Positions 1 to 9,406 of a stretch of DNA of 64,000 nt are shown here, piece after piece; positions within the stretch are counted from its first letter, which is position 1; each line of letters opens with the position of its first letter. Both the position numbers and the translations under genes were made by a program. Source of the DNA: Pseudomonas putida (GTDB taxonomy: Bacteria; Pseudomonadota; Gammaproteobacteria; Pseudomonadales; Pseudomonadaceae); contig NZ_JAETZZ010000008.1 in NCBI RefSeq assembly GCF_022627325.1, positions 224,875 through 288,874 on the forward strand. The letters are read 5' to 3'. Below the pieces are notes generated by a model. It saw only the letters and a list, made by a program, of their open reading frames with translations, had not been told where the DNA came from and did not search any database.

Positions 1-873
1 CTGCTGTACAACGAACAAGGGCGCCTGATAGCCCTCTATGACAAGTACGGTCAAACGGTCGTGCAGCTTCATTATGACGCCAGGCATTTCTGGCGGGTCA
101 GAGACATATCGCGGGTTTTCCTGAAGGGCGGCGGAACACCGACTGTAGAACACAGCGAACTGCTGGTTAGCTATCGCTACACTGACAGCGGGCAACTGCA
201 TGAGGTACTGGATGCTACGGGGCAACGGATCCGCCGCTTCACTTACACTCCCGAGTGCTACCTCAACAATCATCAACGGGCCAGCGGTGCTGTCCGCGAG
301 TATGAATGGGCCCGCTTAGCCAGTCCTGAAGTAGGCCCTGCTCCCAAGCGTCTGAACGGGACGCCTTACCGCTTGCCTCTACTGCTGGAGCCTCAGCCCG
401 ATCACGAGTGGCGGGTGATTCGACACTGGGGCAGCGATGGAGAAGAGTAACGGTTCGACTACAACCTGGAAGCCGGTGAAACCCTCGTCACGGACAATCT
501 CGGCCGTCGTGATCACTACTATTGGGGGCCATTGTACGAGGTCTATAAACACATCGATCCACTCGGCAATTGCTGGCAAGAAGATACCGTCGCCGGCCAA
601 CTGCTGAATAGCATCGACCCACTAGGAGGCGAATGGCGCGACAGCTATTTGGCGGTCCGGGTCACCGATACAACCGGACGCACTCAGCAATACGGCTACG
701 ACAACCACGACATAGCGTTCCAACCGACTCTAGTTGCTCGCCAGGTACTGCATCGCCTTACACCGCACGCTGGGGCTGGCCATGCTCTTTTCGATCAACT
801 GGGTAGGCTTGTCGGCTGTGACCGGCGCGGGTTCACAACGATCCACAGCCGTAGACCTTGCGCACATGTTTGA
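1..873 (+). pseudogene. RHS-repeat protein fragment, broken
   Basis: This frame is open from the first base of the window and reads as RHS/YD-repeat protein, with units such as YGYDN, FDYNLEAGET and FDQLGRLV. It is interrupted by an in-frame TAA at 448-450, and RHS-like sequence continues in the same frame to a stop at 871-873. The stop sits where family members commonly carry Gln, so a single CAA-to-TAA change would explain it. Readable RHS sequence ends without the conserved core boundary motif or a variable C-terminal toxin. The 5' part lies outside the window. I infer a dead or displaced RHS cassette next to tRNA-Gly. Readthrough or a sequencing error is the alternative. Confidence 0.75.
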
Positions 874-936
874 GCACACGTCAGCAGAGGCTGGGCGCAG
901 CTGATGTCCCTGGTTTGACCGTGGCTTTGACTGAAA

Positions 937-966
937 CGAAAAAAAGACGCCTAAGCGTCTTTTTTC
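937..966. terminator. Rho-independent terminator of tRNA-Gly
   Basis: The stem AAGACGC / GCGTCTT has a short CTAA loop and is flanked by A-run and T-run, so it could work in both directions. It lies just downstream of the minus-strand tRNA-Gly. Confidence 0.75.
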
Positions 967-1007
967 GATGACTTACAGACTTCGATCGAACTCTGTAGAT
1001 CTATAAC

Positions 1008-1083
<76 letters not shown>

Positions 1084-1146
1084 GTCGTGATGGGTGCCAT
1101 TCTAGCGATATCTAAAACGGCGTCAACCCCTTGATTCAAAAAAGTT

Positions 1147-1707
1147 TTATTTTTGTTCCGAACCTTCACGCAGGTGTGGCCAGGCGGCCAGCAGGTAGTG
1201 GGCCATCGACCACAGCGTCAGCGCCGCAGCAACCAACAGCAACCCGTAGCCCAGAATCACCCAGAAGGTCACCAGCGGCGGATTGCCCAGCAGGATGATC
1301 AGCGCCAGCATTTGCGCTGCGGTTTTCCACTTGCCGAGGTTTGACACCGCCACATGCGCCCGCGCCCCGAGCTCAGCCATCCACTCACGCAGGGCCGACA
1401 CCACGATCTCGCGGCCGATGATCACGGCGGCCGGCAGGGTCAGCCAGAAGTTGGCGTGCACTTGCACCAGCAGCACCAAGGCTACGGCGACCATCAGCTT
1501 GTCGGCCACAGGGTCGAGGAACGCGCCGAACGGCGTGCTCTGCTGCAGGCGACGCGCCAGGTAGCCGTCCAGCCAGTCGGTGGCGGCGGCGATGGCGAAC
1601 ACCGTGCTGGCGGCCATATAGCTCCAGTGATAGGGCATATAGAACAGCAAGATGAAGATCGGAATGAGCAGGACGCGTAGAACGGTGAGCAGGTTTGGAA
1701 TATTCAT
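1147..1707 (-). CDS. pgsA: CDP-diacylglycerol-glycerol-3-phosphate 3-phosphatidyltransferase
   Basis: This integral membrane enzyme makes phosphatidylglycerol-phosphate from CDP-diacylglycerol and glycerol-3-phosphate, the committed step to phosphatidylglycerol and cardiolipin. The CDP-alcohol phosphotransferase motif DGxxARx8GxxxDxxxD is complete, with D47, G48, A51, R52, G61, D65 and D69. Several hydrophobic segments flank it. At 186 aa it has the usual length and opens with [11 protein letters not shown], typical of PgsA. It lies 33 bp after uvrC on the same strand and is followed by tRNA-Gly, the common gacA-uvrC-pgsA-tRNA order of Pseudomonas. Confidence 0.96.
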   Translation of the reverse strand: MNIPNLLTVLRVLLIPIFILLFYMPYHWSYMAASTVFAIAAATDWLDGYLARRLQQSTPFGAFLDPVADKLMVAVALVLLVQVHANFWLTLPAAVIIGREIVVSALREWMAELGARAHVAVSNLGKWKTAAQMLALIILLGNPPLVTFWVILGYGLLLVAAALTLWSMAHYLLAAWPHLREGSEQK

Positions 1708-1740
1708 CGGTACGACTGGCTGCGGGTTGAGCCCGGCATT

Positions 1741-3564
1741 CTACTCGCTATGCAGGCTGGCATAAATCGACTCGGCAAGCTTTTTACTGATGCCGGGCGC
1801 TTTGGCAATTTCATCGATACTGGCGCGGTTGAGCTCTTGCAGGCCGCCGAAATGTTTCAGCAGGTCGCGGCGGCGCTTGGGCCCTACCCCGGCAACATCT
1901 TCCAGGCTGGACACCCGGCGGGCCTTGCCACGGCGAGCGCGGTGGCCGGTGATGGCAAAACGGTGCGCTTCGTCGCGGATCTGCTGGATCAGGTGCAGTG
2001 CCGGGTTGTCACCTTTGAGGGTGAACTCGTGGGCCACGTCATTGAGGTAAAGGGTCTCGAAACCGGCCTTGCGGGTCACGCCCTTTGCCACACCGAGCAG
2101 GGTCAGGTCGGTGAAGGCCAGCTCCTGCATCACTTCGCGGGCCATGTTCAGCTGGCCCTTGCCGCCATCCACCAGCAGCACGTCGGGCAACTTGCCCTCG
2201 CCGTCCTTGATGCGCCCATAGCGGCGCGTCAGGGCCTGGTGCATAGCGGCGTAGTCATCACCGGCGGTCACACCTTCGATGTTGAACCGACGGTAATCAG
2301 ACTTGAGCGGACCTTCAGGCCCGAATACCACGCAACTGGCGACCGTTGCCTCGCCGCTGGAGTGGCTGATGTCGTAGCACTCCAGGCGCTGCGGCACTTC
2401 GTCCAGGCCCAGCACCTCGGCCAGGGCCTCGAACCGTGCTGCCATGTGTTGGCGGTTGGCCAGGCGGGCGTTGAGCGCCTGTTCGGCGTTGGTCACCGCC
2501 AGTTGCTGCCAACGCGCGCGGGTGCCGCGCACGCGGTGGCTGATGGTCAGCTCACGGCCGCGCAGGGTTTGCAATGCCTCGCTGATTGCAGCGAAGTCCT
2601 CGTGCACCACGTTGACGATCAGTTCGCCCGGCAATTCGCGCTCGGCATTGCCCACATAGAACTGGGACAGGAAGGCGGCCATCACTTCGGACACCTCTTC
2701 CTCGATGCCTACCTGCGGGAAGAAGTTCTTGCTGCCCAGCACCCGGCCACCGCGCACGCTGATCAGGTGCACGCAGGCCCCACCGGGGTTGATGAATGCG
2801 GCGACTACGTCGACATCGCCGGAGCCGCCTTCCATGTATTGCTGGTCCTGGACCCGGCGCAGCAAGGCGATCTGGTCGCGCAGTTCGGCGGCCTTCTCGA
2901 AGTTCAGGGCCATCGCGGCCTTTTCCATCTCGGCATTGAGCTCATTACCCAACTGCTGGCTGCGGCCCTCGAGGAACATCACCGAATGGCGCACGTCCTC
3001 GGCATATTCCTCTGCATCGACCAGGCCCACACAAGGCCCCTTGCAGCGCTTGATCTGGTATTGCAGACAAGGGCGGGTGCGGTTGGCGTAATAGCTGTCC
3101 TCGCATTGGCGTACCGAGAAGGCTTTTTGCAGCAGGCCGAGGCTTTCGCGAATGGCCCCGGCGCTGGGGTATGGCCCAAAGTAGCGCCCCTTGGCTTTTT
3201 TCGCGCCGCGGTGAATGCCCAGCCGTGGGAATTGGCCGTCGGATAAAAACACGTACGGGTAGGATTTATCGTCGCGCAGCAGGATGTTGTAAGGCGGCCG
3301 CCACTGCTTGATCAGGTTCTGCTCTAACAGCAGCGCCTCGGTCTCATTGGCGGTGATGGTGGTCTCGACCTGGGCGATGCGCCCCACCAGCGCGGCCGTT
3401 TTAGGCGCCAGGCCAGTCTTGCGGAAATAGCTGGCCAAACGCTTCTTGAGGTTCTTGGCCTTGCCCACATAGAGCAGCCGAGCCTCGCTGTCGAACATCC
3501 GGTAGACGCCCGGGCGAGCGCTGCAGGTTGCCAGGAACGCGCTGGCATCAAAAGCTTGGGACAT
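1741..3564 (-). CDS. uvrC: UvrABC excinuclease subunit C
   Basis: UvrC makes both incisions during nucleotide excision repair after UvrB loads on damaged DNA. The 607 aa protein has an N-terminal GIY-YIG nuclease domain (GVYRMF and [10 protein letters not shown] at about residues 19-39), a central UVR motif near residues 208-237 that contacts UvrB, an RNase H-like nuclease domain with [10 protein letters not shown], and C-terminal helix-hairpin-helix repeats ([11 protein letters not shown]). The start lies only 5 bp after the gacA stop, so the two are probably co-transcribed and perhaps translationally coupled, as in many gamma-proteobacteria. Confidence 0.97.
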   Translation of the reverse strand: MSQAFDASAFLATCSARPGVYRMFDSEARLLYVGKAKNLKKRLASYFRKTGLAPKTAALVGRIAQVETTITANETEALLLEQNLIKQWRPPYNILLRDDKSYPYVFLSDGQFPRLGIHRGAKKAKGRYFGPYPSAGAIRESLGLLQKAFSVRQCEDSYYANRTRPCLQYQIKRCKGPCVGLVDAEEYAEDVRHSVMFLEGRSQQLGNELNAEMEKAAMALNFEKAAELRDQIALLRRVQDQQYMEGGSGDVDVVAAFINPGGACVHLISVRGGRVLGSKNFFPQVGIEEEVSEVMAAFLSQFYVGNAERELPGELIVNVVHEDFAAISEALQTLRGRELTISHRVRGTRARWQQLAVTNAEQALNARLANRQHMAARFEALAEVLGLDEVPQRLECYDISHSSGEATVASCVVFGPEGPLKSDYRRFNIEGVTAGDDYAAMHQALTRRYGRIKDGEGKLPDVLLVDGGKGQLNMAREVMQELAFTDLTLLGVAKGVTRKAGFETLYLNDVAHEFTLKGDNPALHLIQQIRDEAHRFAITGHRARRGKARRVSSLEDVAGVGPKRRRDLLKHFGGLQELNRASIDEIAKAPGISKKLAESIYASLHSE

Positions 3565-3569
3565 GAGGT

Positions 3570-4208
3570 TCAGAGGCTTGCGTCGACCATACCGTGGCGA
3601 ACGGCCAGCAACGTCAGTTCGACGTCGCTGGTGACCGAGAGTTTTTCAAAGATCCGATACCGGTAAGTATTGACGGTCTTGGGCGACAGGCACAACTTGT
3701 CGGAGATGAGCTGAACCTTCTGGCACCCAACGATCATCAGGGCAATCTGGATTTCCCGCTCCGACAGCGCGTCGAACGGCGAACCTTGCGGCTGGAACGA
3801 CTTGAGTGCCAGTTGCTGAGCAATCTGCGGGCTGATGTAACGCTGCCCGGCAAACGCCAGGCGGATGGCCTGGACCATCTCGTCCAGCCCCGCGCCCTTG
3901 GTCAGGTAGCCGGCCGCGCCGGCTTGCATCAGGCGCGTGGGGAACGGGTCTTCCTCGCACACGGTCACGGCCACCACCTTGGTATCAGGGTGGCTGCGCA
4001 ACAGTTTACGGGTAGCCTCAAGGCCACCAATGCCAGGCATCTTGACGTCCATCAGCACGACATCCGGCTTGAGCTCCCGGACCAGCTTGAGCGCCGACTC
4101 GCCCGAATCCGCCTCCCCCACTACCTGCAAGCCGTCGATGTCGGCCAGCATGCGTGTAATACCGGTTCGCACCAGATCGTGGTCGTCGACCACTAGGACC
4201 CTAATCAA
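3570..4208 (-). CDS. gacA: GacA response regulator
   Basis: GacA is the response regulator of the GacS/GacA system, which activates Rsm small RNAs controlling secondary metabolism, biofilm and motility. The receiver domain (about 1-120) has acidic residues D8 and D9, phospho-acceptor D54 in VLMDVKMPG, and the conserved Lys in YLTKG. The C-terminal LuxR/FixJ helix-turn-helix (about 145-205) contains [11 protein letters not shown] and [17 protein letters not shown]. At 212 aa it is full length with no obvious lesion, although gacA is often mutated in cultured pseudomonads. The cognate sensor gacS is not in this window. Confidence 0.96.
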   Translation of the reverse strand: MIRVLVVDDHDLVRTGITRMLADIDGLQVVGEADSGESALKLVRELKPDVVLMDVKMPGIGGLEATRKLLRSHPDTKVVAVTVCEEDPFPTRLMQAGAAGYLTKGAGLDEMVQAIRLAFAGQRYISPQIAQQLALKSFQPQGSPFDALSEREIQIALMIVGCQKVQLISDKLCLSPKTVNTYRYRIFEKLSVTSDVELTLLAVRHGMVDASL

Positions 4209-4271
4209 GCAGACACCTCGTCAACAGGGCGATTGGATCCCGCCACCTTAACAAAATTTTTCAAGACGGGC

Positions 4272-4661
4272 CTAGCGTAAAACTTCCTTAGGGAAGGCCC
4301 TACGCTCACGCCACTGCGGCCGCATCGCATCACTGCGCCCTCCATCGCCCAACAGGCGCTCCAGCAAATGCCCGAACGCGGCTTTGTCGTCAGCAGCCAG
4401 GCGCCTGAACGCAGCCACTAAACCGGTTTCATCCGCCGTCAGACTGTCCAGTTGCGCGGGGGTGCGCACACCGCTGAGCACATAGAGCGCGTCCACACCT
4501 CTGGCCGCCAGCGCCGCTAGGTAATCGAGCCTTGGCGTGCGCTCGCCACTTTCATATTTGCCCTGGGCATTGGGTTCGACGCCGCCGATATCACCAAACA
4601 CCCGCTGGGTCATCCCCAGCCGTTCACGCTCTTCCTTAAGACGCGGACCGAGCCCATTCAT
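4272..4661 (-). CDS. XRE-family helix-turn-helix regulator
   Basis: A 129 aa DNA-binding protein. The N-terminal HTH_3 domain (about residues 5-62) reads RLKEERERLGMTQ, then YESGERTPRLDYLAALAARG, the classic Cro/C1 pattern in which GMTQ starts helix 2. The C-terminal half is helical, with LTADETGLVAAFRRL resembling the tail of phage repressor-like regulators in Pseudomonas. It is transcribed toward gacA with a 63-bp gap. No nearby phage gene suggests a target, so it is probably a stand-alone chromosomal regulator. Its target is unknown. Confidence 0.85.
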   Translation of the reverse strand: MNGLGPRLKEERERLGMTQRVFGDIGGVEPNAQGKYESGERTPRLDYLAALAARGVDALYVLSGVRTPAQLDSLTADETGLVAAFRRLAADDKAAFGHLLERLLGDGGRSDAMRPQWRERRAFPKEVLR

Positions 4662-4840
4662 ACTGATGTTTCTCCTGCTTCCCTAGCCATCATCAAATAC
4701 TGCTCACAACCCTGTGGGCCTTTGCAGACTACTCGGTCACTATGCCCATCGCACGCCGGAGTCGCAAGCCAGTATCATGCCTCCACCAAGCGCCGTAAGT
4801 CTTGATCTGCATGGCTTTTACAACACACATATGACGCGGA

Positions 4841-5275
4841 TCAGCCAATCACCTTCTGCATACGCACAAAACACTCATCCTCGCCCATTTCGACAAACCC
4901 TTGGCGCTGGTACAGCCGCCGCGCCGGGTTGCTCTTGAACACCATCAAGCGCAGCAATGGCAGCCTCTGCTGCGCCGCCTTATCGGCCAGCGCTTGCAGT
5001 ACCCAACTGCCAACCCCTCGCCCGCGATGCTCAGGCACCAGGTGCAGTTCGCGAATGAACAATGCCTGGCGGTCCTTGCTAAGGCTGCAGAAGCCCAGCA
5101 CGGATCCCCCTTCCACGATCAGCCACTGCTCCCGCCAATCCCAGGCCTGATCGAACGCCTCTTCGATCCACAACAGATCGAATTCCCGATAGTAGGCCAG
5201 CATGGCCCGGCGCGTGAGGTCACGGGCGAAGGTGCGGTGGGCATCGGTCGCAGGTATCAACTCAATGGGCATCAC
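4841..5275 (-). CDS. GNAT-family N-acetyltransferase
   Basis: A 144 aa single-domain GNAT enzyme that should transfer an acetyl group from acetyl-CoA to an amine. The acetyl-CoA loop (motif A) is visible as LVPEHRGRGVGSWVLQAL, with the R/Q-x-x-G-x-G signature. Motif B follows, with FKSNPARRLYQRQGFVEMGE near the C-terminus. The substrate cannot be told from sequence. It is flanked by intergenic gaps of about 120-180 bp, so it is probably monocistronic. Confidence 0.87.
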   Translation of the reverse strand: MMPIELIPATDAHRTFARDLTRRAMLAYYREFDLLWIEEAFDQAWDWREQWLIVEGGSVLGFCSLSKDRQALFIRELHLVPEHRGRGVGSWVLQALADKAAQQRLPLLRLMVFKSNPARRLYQRQGFVEMGEDECFVRMQKVIG

Positions 5276-5398
5276 ACACCGCCTTGCTCAACCAACCGTG
5301 GCCGGGCACCTCGCGCTTGCAGCGGATCATCGGGGCCTCCTGCATTGGCCTGCAGCCTTTCGACAGGCTCGGAGATTCACTGACCGGGTCACAGCGCA

Positions 5399-6094
5399 TC
5401 AACCTGGGATTTTCAGGCCCCGCTGAACGGCTGGGCGCTCGAGAAAATCGCTCAGCACGCGCTGCACGTTCTTGAACTGATCGAAGCCGACCAGCTCACT
5501 GGCGTTATAGCGTTCCACCAGGTTACGCACCCAAGGGAAGATGGCGATATCGGCGATGCTGTACTCATCGACCATCCACTGCCGCCCTTGCAGGTGCCGG
5601 TCCAGCACGCCTAGCAGGCGCTTGGATTCGTTGACGTAGCGGTCCCGTGGGCGCTTGTCTTCATACTCCTTGCCAGCGAAGAAGTGAAAGAAGCCGACCT
5701 GGCCGAACATCGGGCCGATGCCGCCCATCTGGAACATCAGCCACTGCAGCGTCTGGTAGCGGGTCGCCGGGTCATGGCTGAGCAATTGCCCGCTCTTTTC
5801 TGCCAGGTACTGCAGGATCGCGCCCGACTCGAACAACGGCAAAGGCTGGCCGCCAGGGCCATCGGGGTCGAGGATCGCCGGGATCTTGTTGTTGGCGCTG
5901 AGGGAGATGAACTCAGGGCTGAGCTGGTCGTCGGTTTCGAAGCTCACCTTGTGCGGCTCGTAAGCCAGGCCGATCTCCTCCAGCATGATCGACACCTTGA
6001 CGCCGTTGGGCGTAGGCAGCGAGTACAGCTGCAGGCGCTCGGGGTGTTGCGCGGGCCATTTGCGTGTGACGGGAAATGCGCTGAGATCGGTCAT
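5399..6094 (-). CDS. Glutathione S-transferase, YfcG/YghU-like (Nu class)
   Basis: A 231 aa cytosolic GST. The thioredoxin-like N-terminal domain has LYSLPTPNGVKVSIMLEE, the TPNG motif typical of Nu-class enzymes, which often act as disulfide-bond oxidoreductases using glutathione. Then come NNKIPAI (cis-Pro) and FESGAILQYLAEK (the glutathione-binding E-S pair). The C-terminal helical domain contains YSIADIAIFPWV with the N-capping box. I chose ATG at 6094, giving MTDLSAFPVTRKW; an in-frame extension to 6127 has no better ribosome-binding site. No neighbour points to a substrate. Confidence 0.9.
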   Translation of the reverse strand: MTDLSAFPVTRKWPAQHPERLQLYSLPTPNGVKVSIMLEEIGLAYEPHKVSFETDDQLSPEFISLSANNKIPAILDPDGPGGQPLPLFESGAILQYLAEKSGQLLSHDPATRYQTLQWLMFQMGGIGPMFGQVGFFHFFAGKEYEDKRPRDRYVNESKRLLGVLDRHLQGRQWMVDEYSIADIAIFPWVRNLVERYNASELVGFDQFKNVQRVLSDFLERPAVQRGLKIPG

Positions 6095-6167
6095 GGTCAA
6101 CCTGTGCCAAGGGAATGAACCTGTCACTTTAGTAACATCCCGGGCGGCTGACCATCACCTGCCGTTG

Positions 6168-6668
6168 TCAGCTCACTTGGCCATGGGCCTTGAGCTTGAG
6201 CTTTTCGGTATCCACACGGACGAACACCGAATCGGCGCTGACTGTCAGCACATCCCCCGCCCAGACCTCGCAGATGACCCGCGTCTTGCGCCCGACTTCG
6301 CCTTCCACACGCGCCTTCAGCAGCAGCTCGACACCCAGAGGTGTGGGTTTGAGGTAGTTCAGGCCCAGGCTGCCGGTGACACAATCGATACGTGGCAGGC
6401 TGCCCGGCGTACGCCCTTCGGCCCGGTAGTGGTAGGCCATGGCAGTCCAGTTGGAATGGCAATCGACCAGCATCGCCAGCAGGCCGCCGTAGACCAGCCC
6501 CGGCCAGCCGGTGAACGTGCCGTCGGGCGTGTGGCGGCACACCAGGTGGATACCGTCGGCGTCCCAATGGCTTTGCACATGCAGGCCGCTGGGGTGGGCA
6601 ACGCCGCAGCCGTAGCAAATACCATCGGGTGCGGCCAATGCCTGCAGGCAGAGCGCTTGTTCGTTCAT
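6168..6668 (-). CDS. PaaI-type hotdog-fold thioesterase
   Basis: A 166 aa protein with hotdog-fold features. CYGCGVAHPSGLHVQSHWD near the N-terminus resembles the start of PaaI/YbgC-like acyl-CoA thioesterases. The central segment FTGWPGLVYGGLLAMLVDCHSNW carries the GG-x-x-x-x-x-D catalytic-helix pattern. Such enzymes hydrolyse acyl- or aryl-CoA esters. The acyl group is unknown. The gap to the GST gene is 73 bp on the same strand, so the two may share a transcript. Confidence 0.83.
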   Translation of the reverse strand: MNEQALCLQALAAPDGICYGCGVAHPSGLHVQSHWDADGIHLVCRHTPDGTFTGWPGLVYGGLLAMLVDCHSNWTAMAYHYRAEGRTPGSLPRIDCVTGSLGLNYLKPTPLGVELLLKARVEGEVGRKTRVICEVWAGDVLTVSADSVFVRVDTEKLKLKAHGQVS

Positions 6669-6767
6669 ACGCGTCCTTTACGTGTGGCAATGGGTAGGGA
6701 TGCAAGCTGCATGGTAGCGCCGCGCCTGGCATGCACCAATGCAAAGGGGCGCAAAGCGCCCCAATGT

Positions 6768-8150
6768 TCAGGCAGGCTGCGCCACCGCCCTGGCACCGCG
6801 CTGAGTCAGCGAAACCAGCAAGATGAACAAGGTCACCCCGGCCGTCATCAGGGTCTCGTAACGGTACGCATCACTGAACAGCATATAGCCCAGCACCATC
6901 ACGATCGTGCCGATCACCAGCCAGGTCAGCCAGGGGAATAGCCACATCTTCAGCTCCAGCGCACGCCCCTCTCGATCGGCACGGGCCCGCATGCGCAATT
7001 GCGATACGGCAATCACCAGGTACACCAGCAAGGCAATCGCACCGGTGGTCGACAGCAGGAAGCCGAACACCTTGCCGGGGAACACGTAGTTGACGAAGCA
7101 GCCGGCAAAGCCTGCCAGGGTCGAGAAGACCACCGCAACGGTCGGCACGCCGGCACCGGAAATACGTTTGGTCATGCTCAGCGCCTGGCCACGGGCACCC
7201 AGGGAATACAGCATGCGCGAAGCGGTATACAGGCCGGAGTTCATGCAACTGGTGACCGCCACCAGCACCACCAGGTCGACCAGCAATTTCGCACCGGGCA
7301 CATTCAGCACCTCAAGCACCCGCTGGAACGAACCCACCGCCTTGAGTTGCGGATCGTTCCAGGCCACCAGCGACACCACCAGGAAGATCGAGGCCAGGTA
7401 GAAGATGGCGATGCGGTACACCACCAGGTTGGTGGCGCGGCGGATCTTGTCTTTCGGGTTGGCGGTCTCGTCAGCGGCAATGGTGACGATCTCGGCGCCG
7501 AAGAACGAGAAGATGGTGATCAACACGCCACCGAGCACGGTACCGAAGCCATTGGGCATGAACCCACCGCTGTCCCAGAGCCGGCTCACCCCTGAGACCT
7601 CGGCCAGTGGCCAGAAGCCGAACACAGCCAGGCTGCAGACCACGATGAAGGCAATGATCGCGACCACCTTGACCAAGGCAAACCAGTACTCGAACGCACC
7701 GAAGTTCTTCACGCTGACCAGGTTGGTGCCCGACAGCACGAACATGATCAGGAAGGCGAATAACCACGACGGTACCGCTGGGAAGTAGGCGTGCAGGATG
7801 TCAGCACCGGCGATGGCTTCGACCGGGATGATCAGCACCCAGAACCACCAGTAGAGCCAGCCGATGGTGAACCCTGCCCAGGGGCCGATGGCCTCGGAGG
7901 CGTAAGTCGAGAAGGAACCGCTGTTGGGGTTGGCAATGGCCATTTCGCCGAGCATGCGCATCACCAGCAACACCAACAGGCCCGTCATGGCGTAGGAGAT
8001 GAGAATGGCCGGGCCAGCGGTGGCAATGGCATTTGAGGAACCGATGAACAAGCCGGCGCCAATGATGCCGGCGATGGAAATCATCGACACCTGACGGGAG
8101 GTCAGGCCGTGCTGCAGGGAACGCTGTTTCTTGTTTTCTAGCGAAGCCAT
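6768..8150 (-). CDS. APC-superfamily amino acid permease, GabP-like
   Basis: A 460 aa inner-membrane permease with about 12 hydrophobic segments. The N-terminal hallmark ISIAGIIGAGLFIGSSNAI and a GAEIVTIAADET-type loop place it in the amino acid transporter family that includes GabP, AnsP and LysP. Start ATG at 8150 follows GAGGG in the expected place; the frame remains open upstream but that part looks non-coding. Across a 254-bp divergent promoter region lies a LysR regulator, followed by a class III aminotransferase, which suggests uptake of GABA or another omega-amino acid. Substrate assignment rests on context. Confidence 0.87.
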   Translation of the reverse strand: MASLENKKQRSLQHGLTSRQVSMISIAGIIGAGLFIGSSNAIATAGPAILISYAMTGLLVLLVMRMLGEMAIANPNSGSFSTYASEAIGPWAGFTIGWLYWWFWVLIIPVEAIAGADILHAYFPAVPSWLFAFLIMFVLSGTNLVSVKNFGAFEYWFALVKVVAIIAFIVVCSLAVFGFWPLAEVSGVSRLWDSGGFMPNGFGTVLGGVLITIFSFFGAEIVTIAADETANPKDKIRRATNLVVYRIAIFYLASIFLVVSLVAWNDPQLKAVGSFQRVLEVLNVPGAKLLVDLVVLVAVTSCMNSGLYTASRMLYSLGARGQALSMTKRISGAGVPTVAVVFSTLAGFAGCFVNYVFPGKVFGFLLSTTGAIALLVYLVIAVSQLRMRARADREGRALELKMWLFPWLTWLVIGTIVMVLGYMLFSDAYRYETLMTAGVTLFILLVSLTQRGARAVAQPA

Positions 8151-8354
8151 GGAGAACCCTCGAATGGGTCGGCCGTCGCAGGGACGGCTGAAAAAGTTGG
8201 AGCAGAATTCATCTAAGTCGTGATGCTGTTTTTCTTGTTTTGCAGTTGCCGGCGGTGCACTTTCCTCCTCTTCGCAGTACCGGTTGTCATCGTTGATCCA
8301 GGTCAGTATTAATCTATAGGGCGAGGTCAACAAACGACCTTTTCGAAGCACATG

Positions 8355-8369
8355 ATTCCAGTATGGAAT
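8355..8369. promoter_or_regulatory. Palindrome in divergent permease/LysR promoter
   Basis: ATTCCA-GTA-TGGAAT is a perfect 6-bp inverted repeat, 36 bp upstream of the LysR start and about 205 bp upstream of the permease start. LysR proteins usually bind interrupted dyads in such divergent regions. A related CCATGGAATGA lies at 9316-9326, before the aminotransferase. Operator function is inferred. Confidence 0.4.
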
Positions 8370-8404
8370 GAACTCCTTCCTTTTTTGCTCGGTACGCGCC
8401 TGCC

Positions 8405-9301
8405 ATGTCCAAACGCCTGATGCCCTCGACTACCGCCCTGCAGTGTTTCGAAGCGGCCGCCCGCCACCTGAGCTTCACCCGGGCGGCGCAAGAGCTGCAC
8501 CTGACCCAGAGCGCCGTCAGCAAGCAGGTCGCGCAGCTTGAAGAACTGCTTGCACACTCGCTGTTCCAGCGCGTTCGTCGGCGCCTGCACCTGACCCCGG
8601 CCGGCGCCCTGTACCTGACCGAAGTGAACAAGATCCTCAACCAGATCGACATTTCCAGCCGCTACATCCTCAGCTATGGCGACGAAACCGAAGTGCTGCG
8701 CATCGCCACCCAGCCCACCTTCGGTGCTCGCTGGCTGGTGCCCAGGCTCAGGGGCTTCGGTGACCGCTACCCGCGCATCCACCTGGACATCCGCAACGAG
8801 CTGGAGCCCTTCGACCTGGCGCAGGCCAAGGCGGACATCGCCTTCTTTTTCGGCCAGGGCACCTGGCCGGGGGCGACCTGCATCGAACTGTTCAGCGAAG
8901 AAGTGGTGCCGGTGTGCGCACCGCAGCTACAGGCCAGGCACCGCTTCGACAGTGCCCAGGCCCTCACCGAGCACCGCTTGCTGCAATGCGCATCTCGCCC
9001 GGAAGCCTGGCACGAATGGTTTCTGGGGCTGGGCCTGCACAGCCAGAACAGCTACCACGGGCCACGGTTCGACACGTTCTACCTGTGCATCCGTGCGGCC
9101 ATCGCAGGTTGCGGCATCGCCCTGATCCCGCGCTACCTGGTGGCCGAGGAGTTGAGCGAAGGCAAGCTGGTAGTGGCCTGGGACCACCCGGTGGCGAGCA
9201 ATGGGCGGCACTTCATCGCCCATGCCGAGCACGCGGCAGAGGTACCGAAGATCAGGGCCTTCGTGCAGTGGATTGGTGAACGCGTGGCAGAGGGAGACTG
9301 A
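8405..9301 (+). CDS. LysR-family regulator, GcvA-like
   Basis: A 298 aa LysR-type transcriptional regulator. The N-terminal winged HTH (about 6-65) reads ALQCFEAAARHLSFTRAAQE, then LTQSAVSKQVAQLEELL, with LFQRVRRRLHLTPAG forming the wing. The rest is the periplasmic-binding-protein-like effector domain. The style matches the GcvA/AmpR subgroup. It is divergent from the permease and co-directional with the aminotransferase 105 bp downstream, so it most likely controls both in response to their amino-acid substrate or a product. Confidence 0.9.
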   Translation: MSKRLMPSTTALQCFEAAARHLSFTRAAQELHLTQSAVSKQVAQLEELLAHSLFQRVRRRLHLTPAGALYLTEVNKILNQIDISSRYILSYGDETEVLRIATQPTFGARWLVPRLRGFGDRYPRIHLDIRNELEPFDLAQAKADIAFFFGQGTWPGATCIELFSEEVVPVCAPQLQARHRFDSAQALTEHRLLQCASRPEAWHEWFLGLGLHSQNSYHGPRFDTFYLCIRAAIAGCGIALIPRYLVAEELSEGKLVVAWDHPVASNGRHFIAHAEHAAEVPKIRAFVQWIGERVAEGD

Positions 9302-9406
9302 CCAAGTTCGCGAATCCATGGAATGATCGCAATCGAATAATTCGTTTGTGGAATAGCACTTCGACGCGCTTCGATAGTAAGAAACTCGAACAAGGTCTGC
9401 GTGCCC

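Noticed and set aside
1750..3246. Long open frame antisense to uvrC
   Set aside because: It lies fully opposite a certain gene, its translation has no family pattern, and high GC content makes such shadows common.
3570..4208. gacA mutation
   Set aside because: gacA is often inactivated in laboratory strains, but receiver and HTH motifs are complete here.
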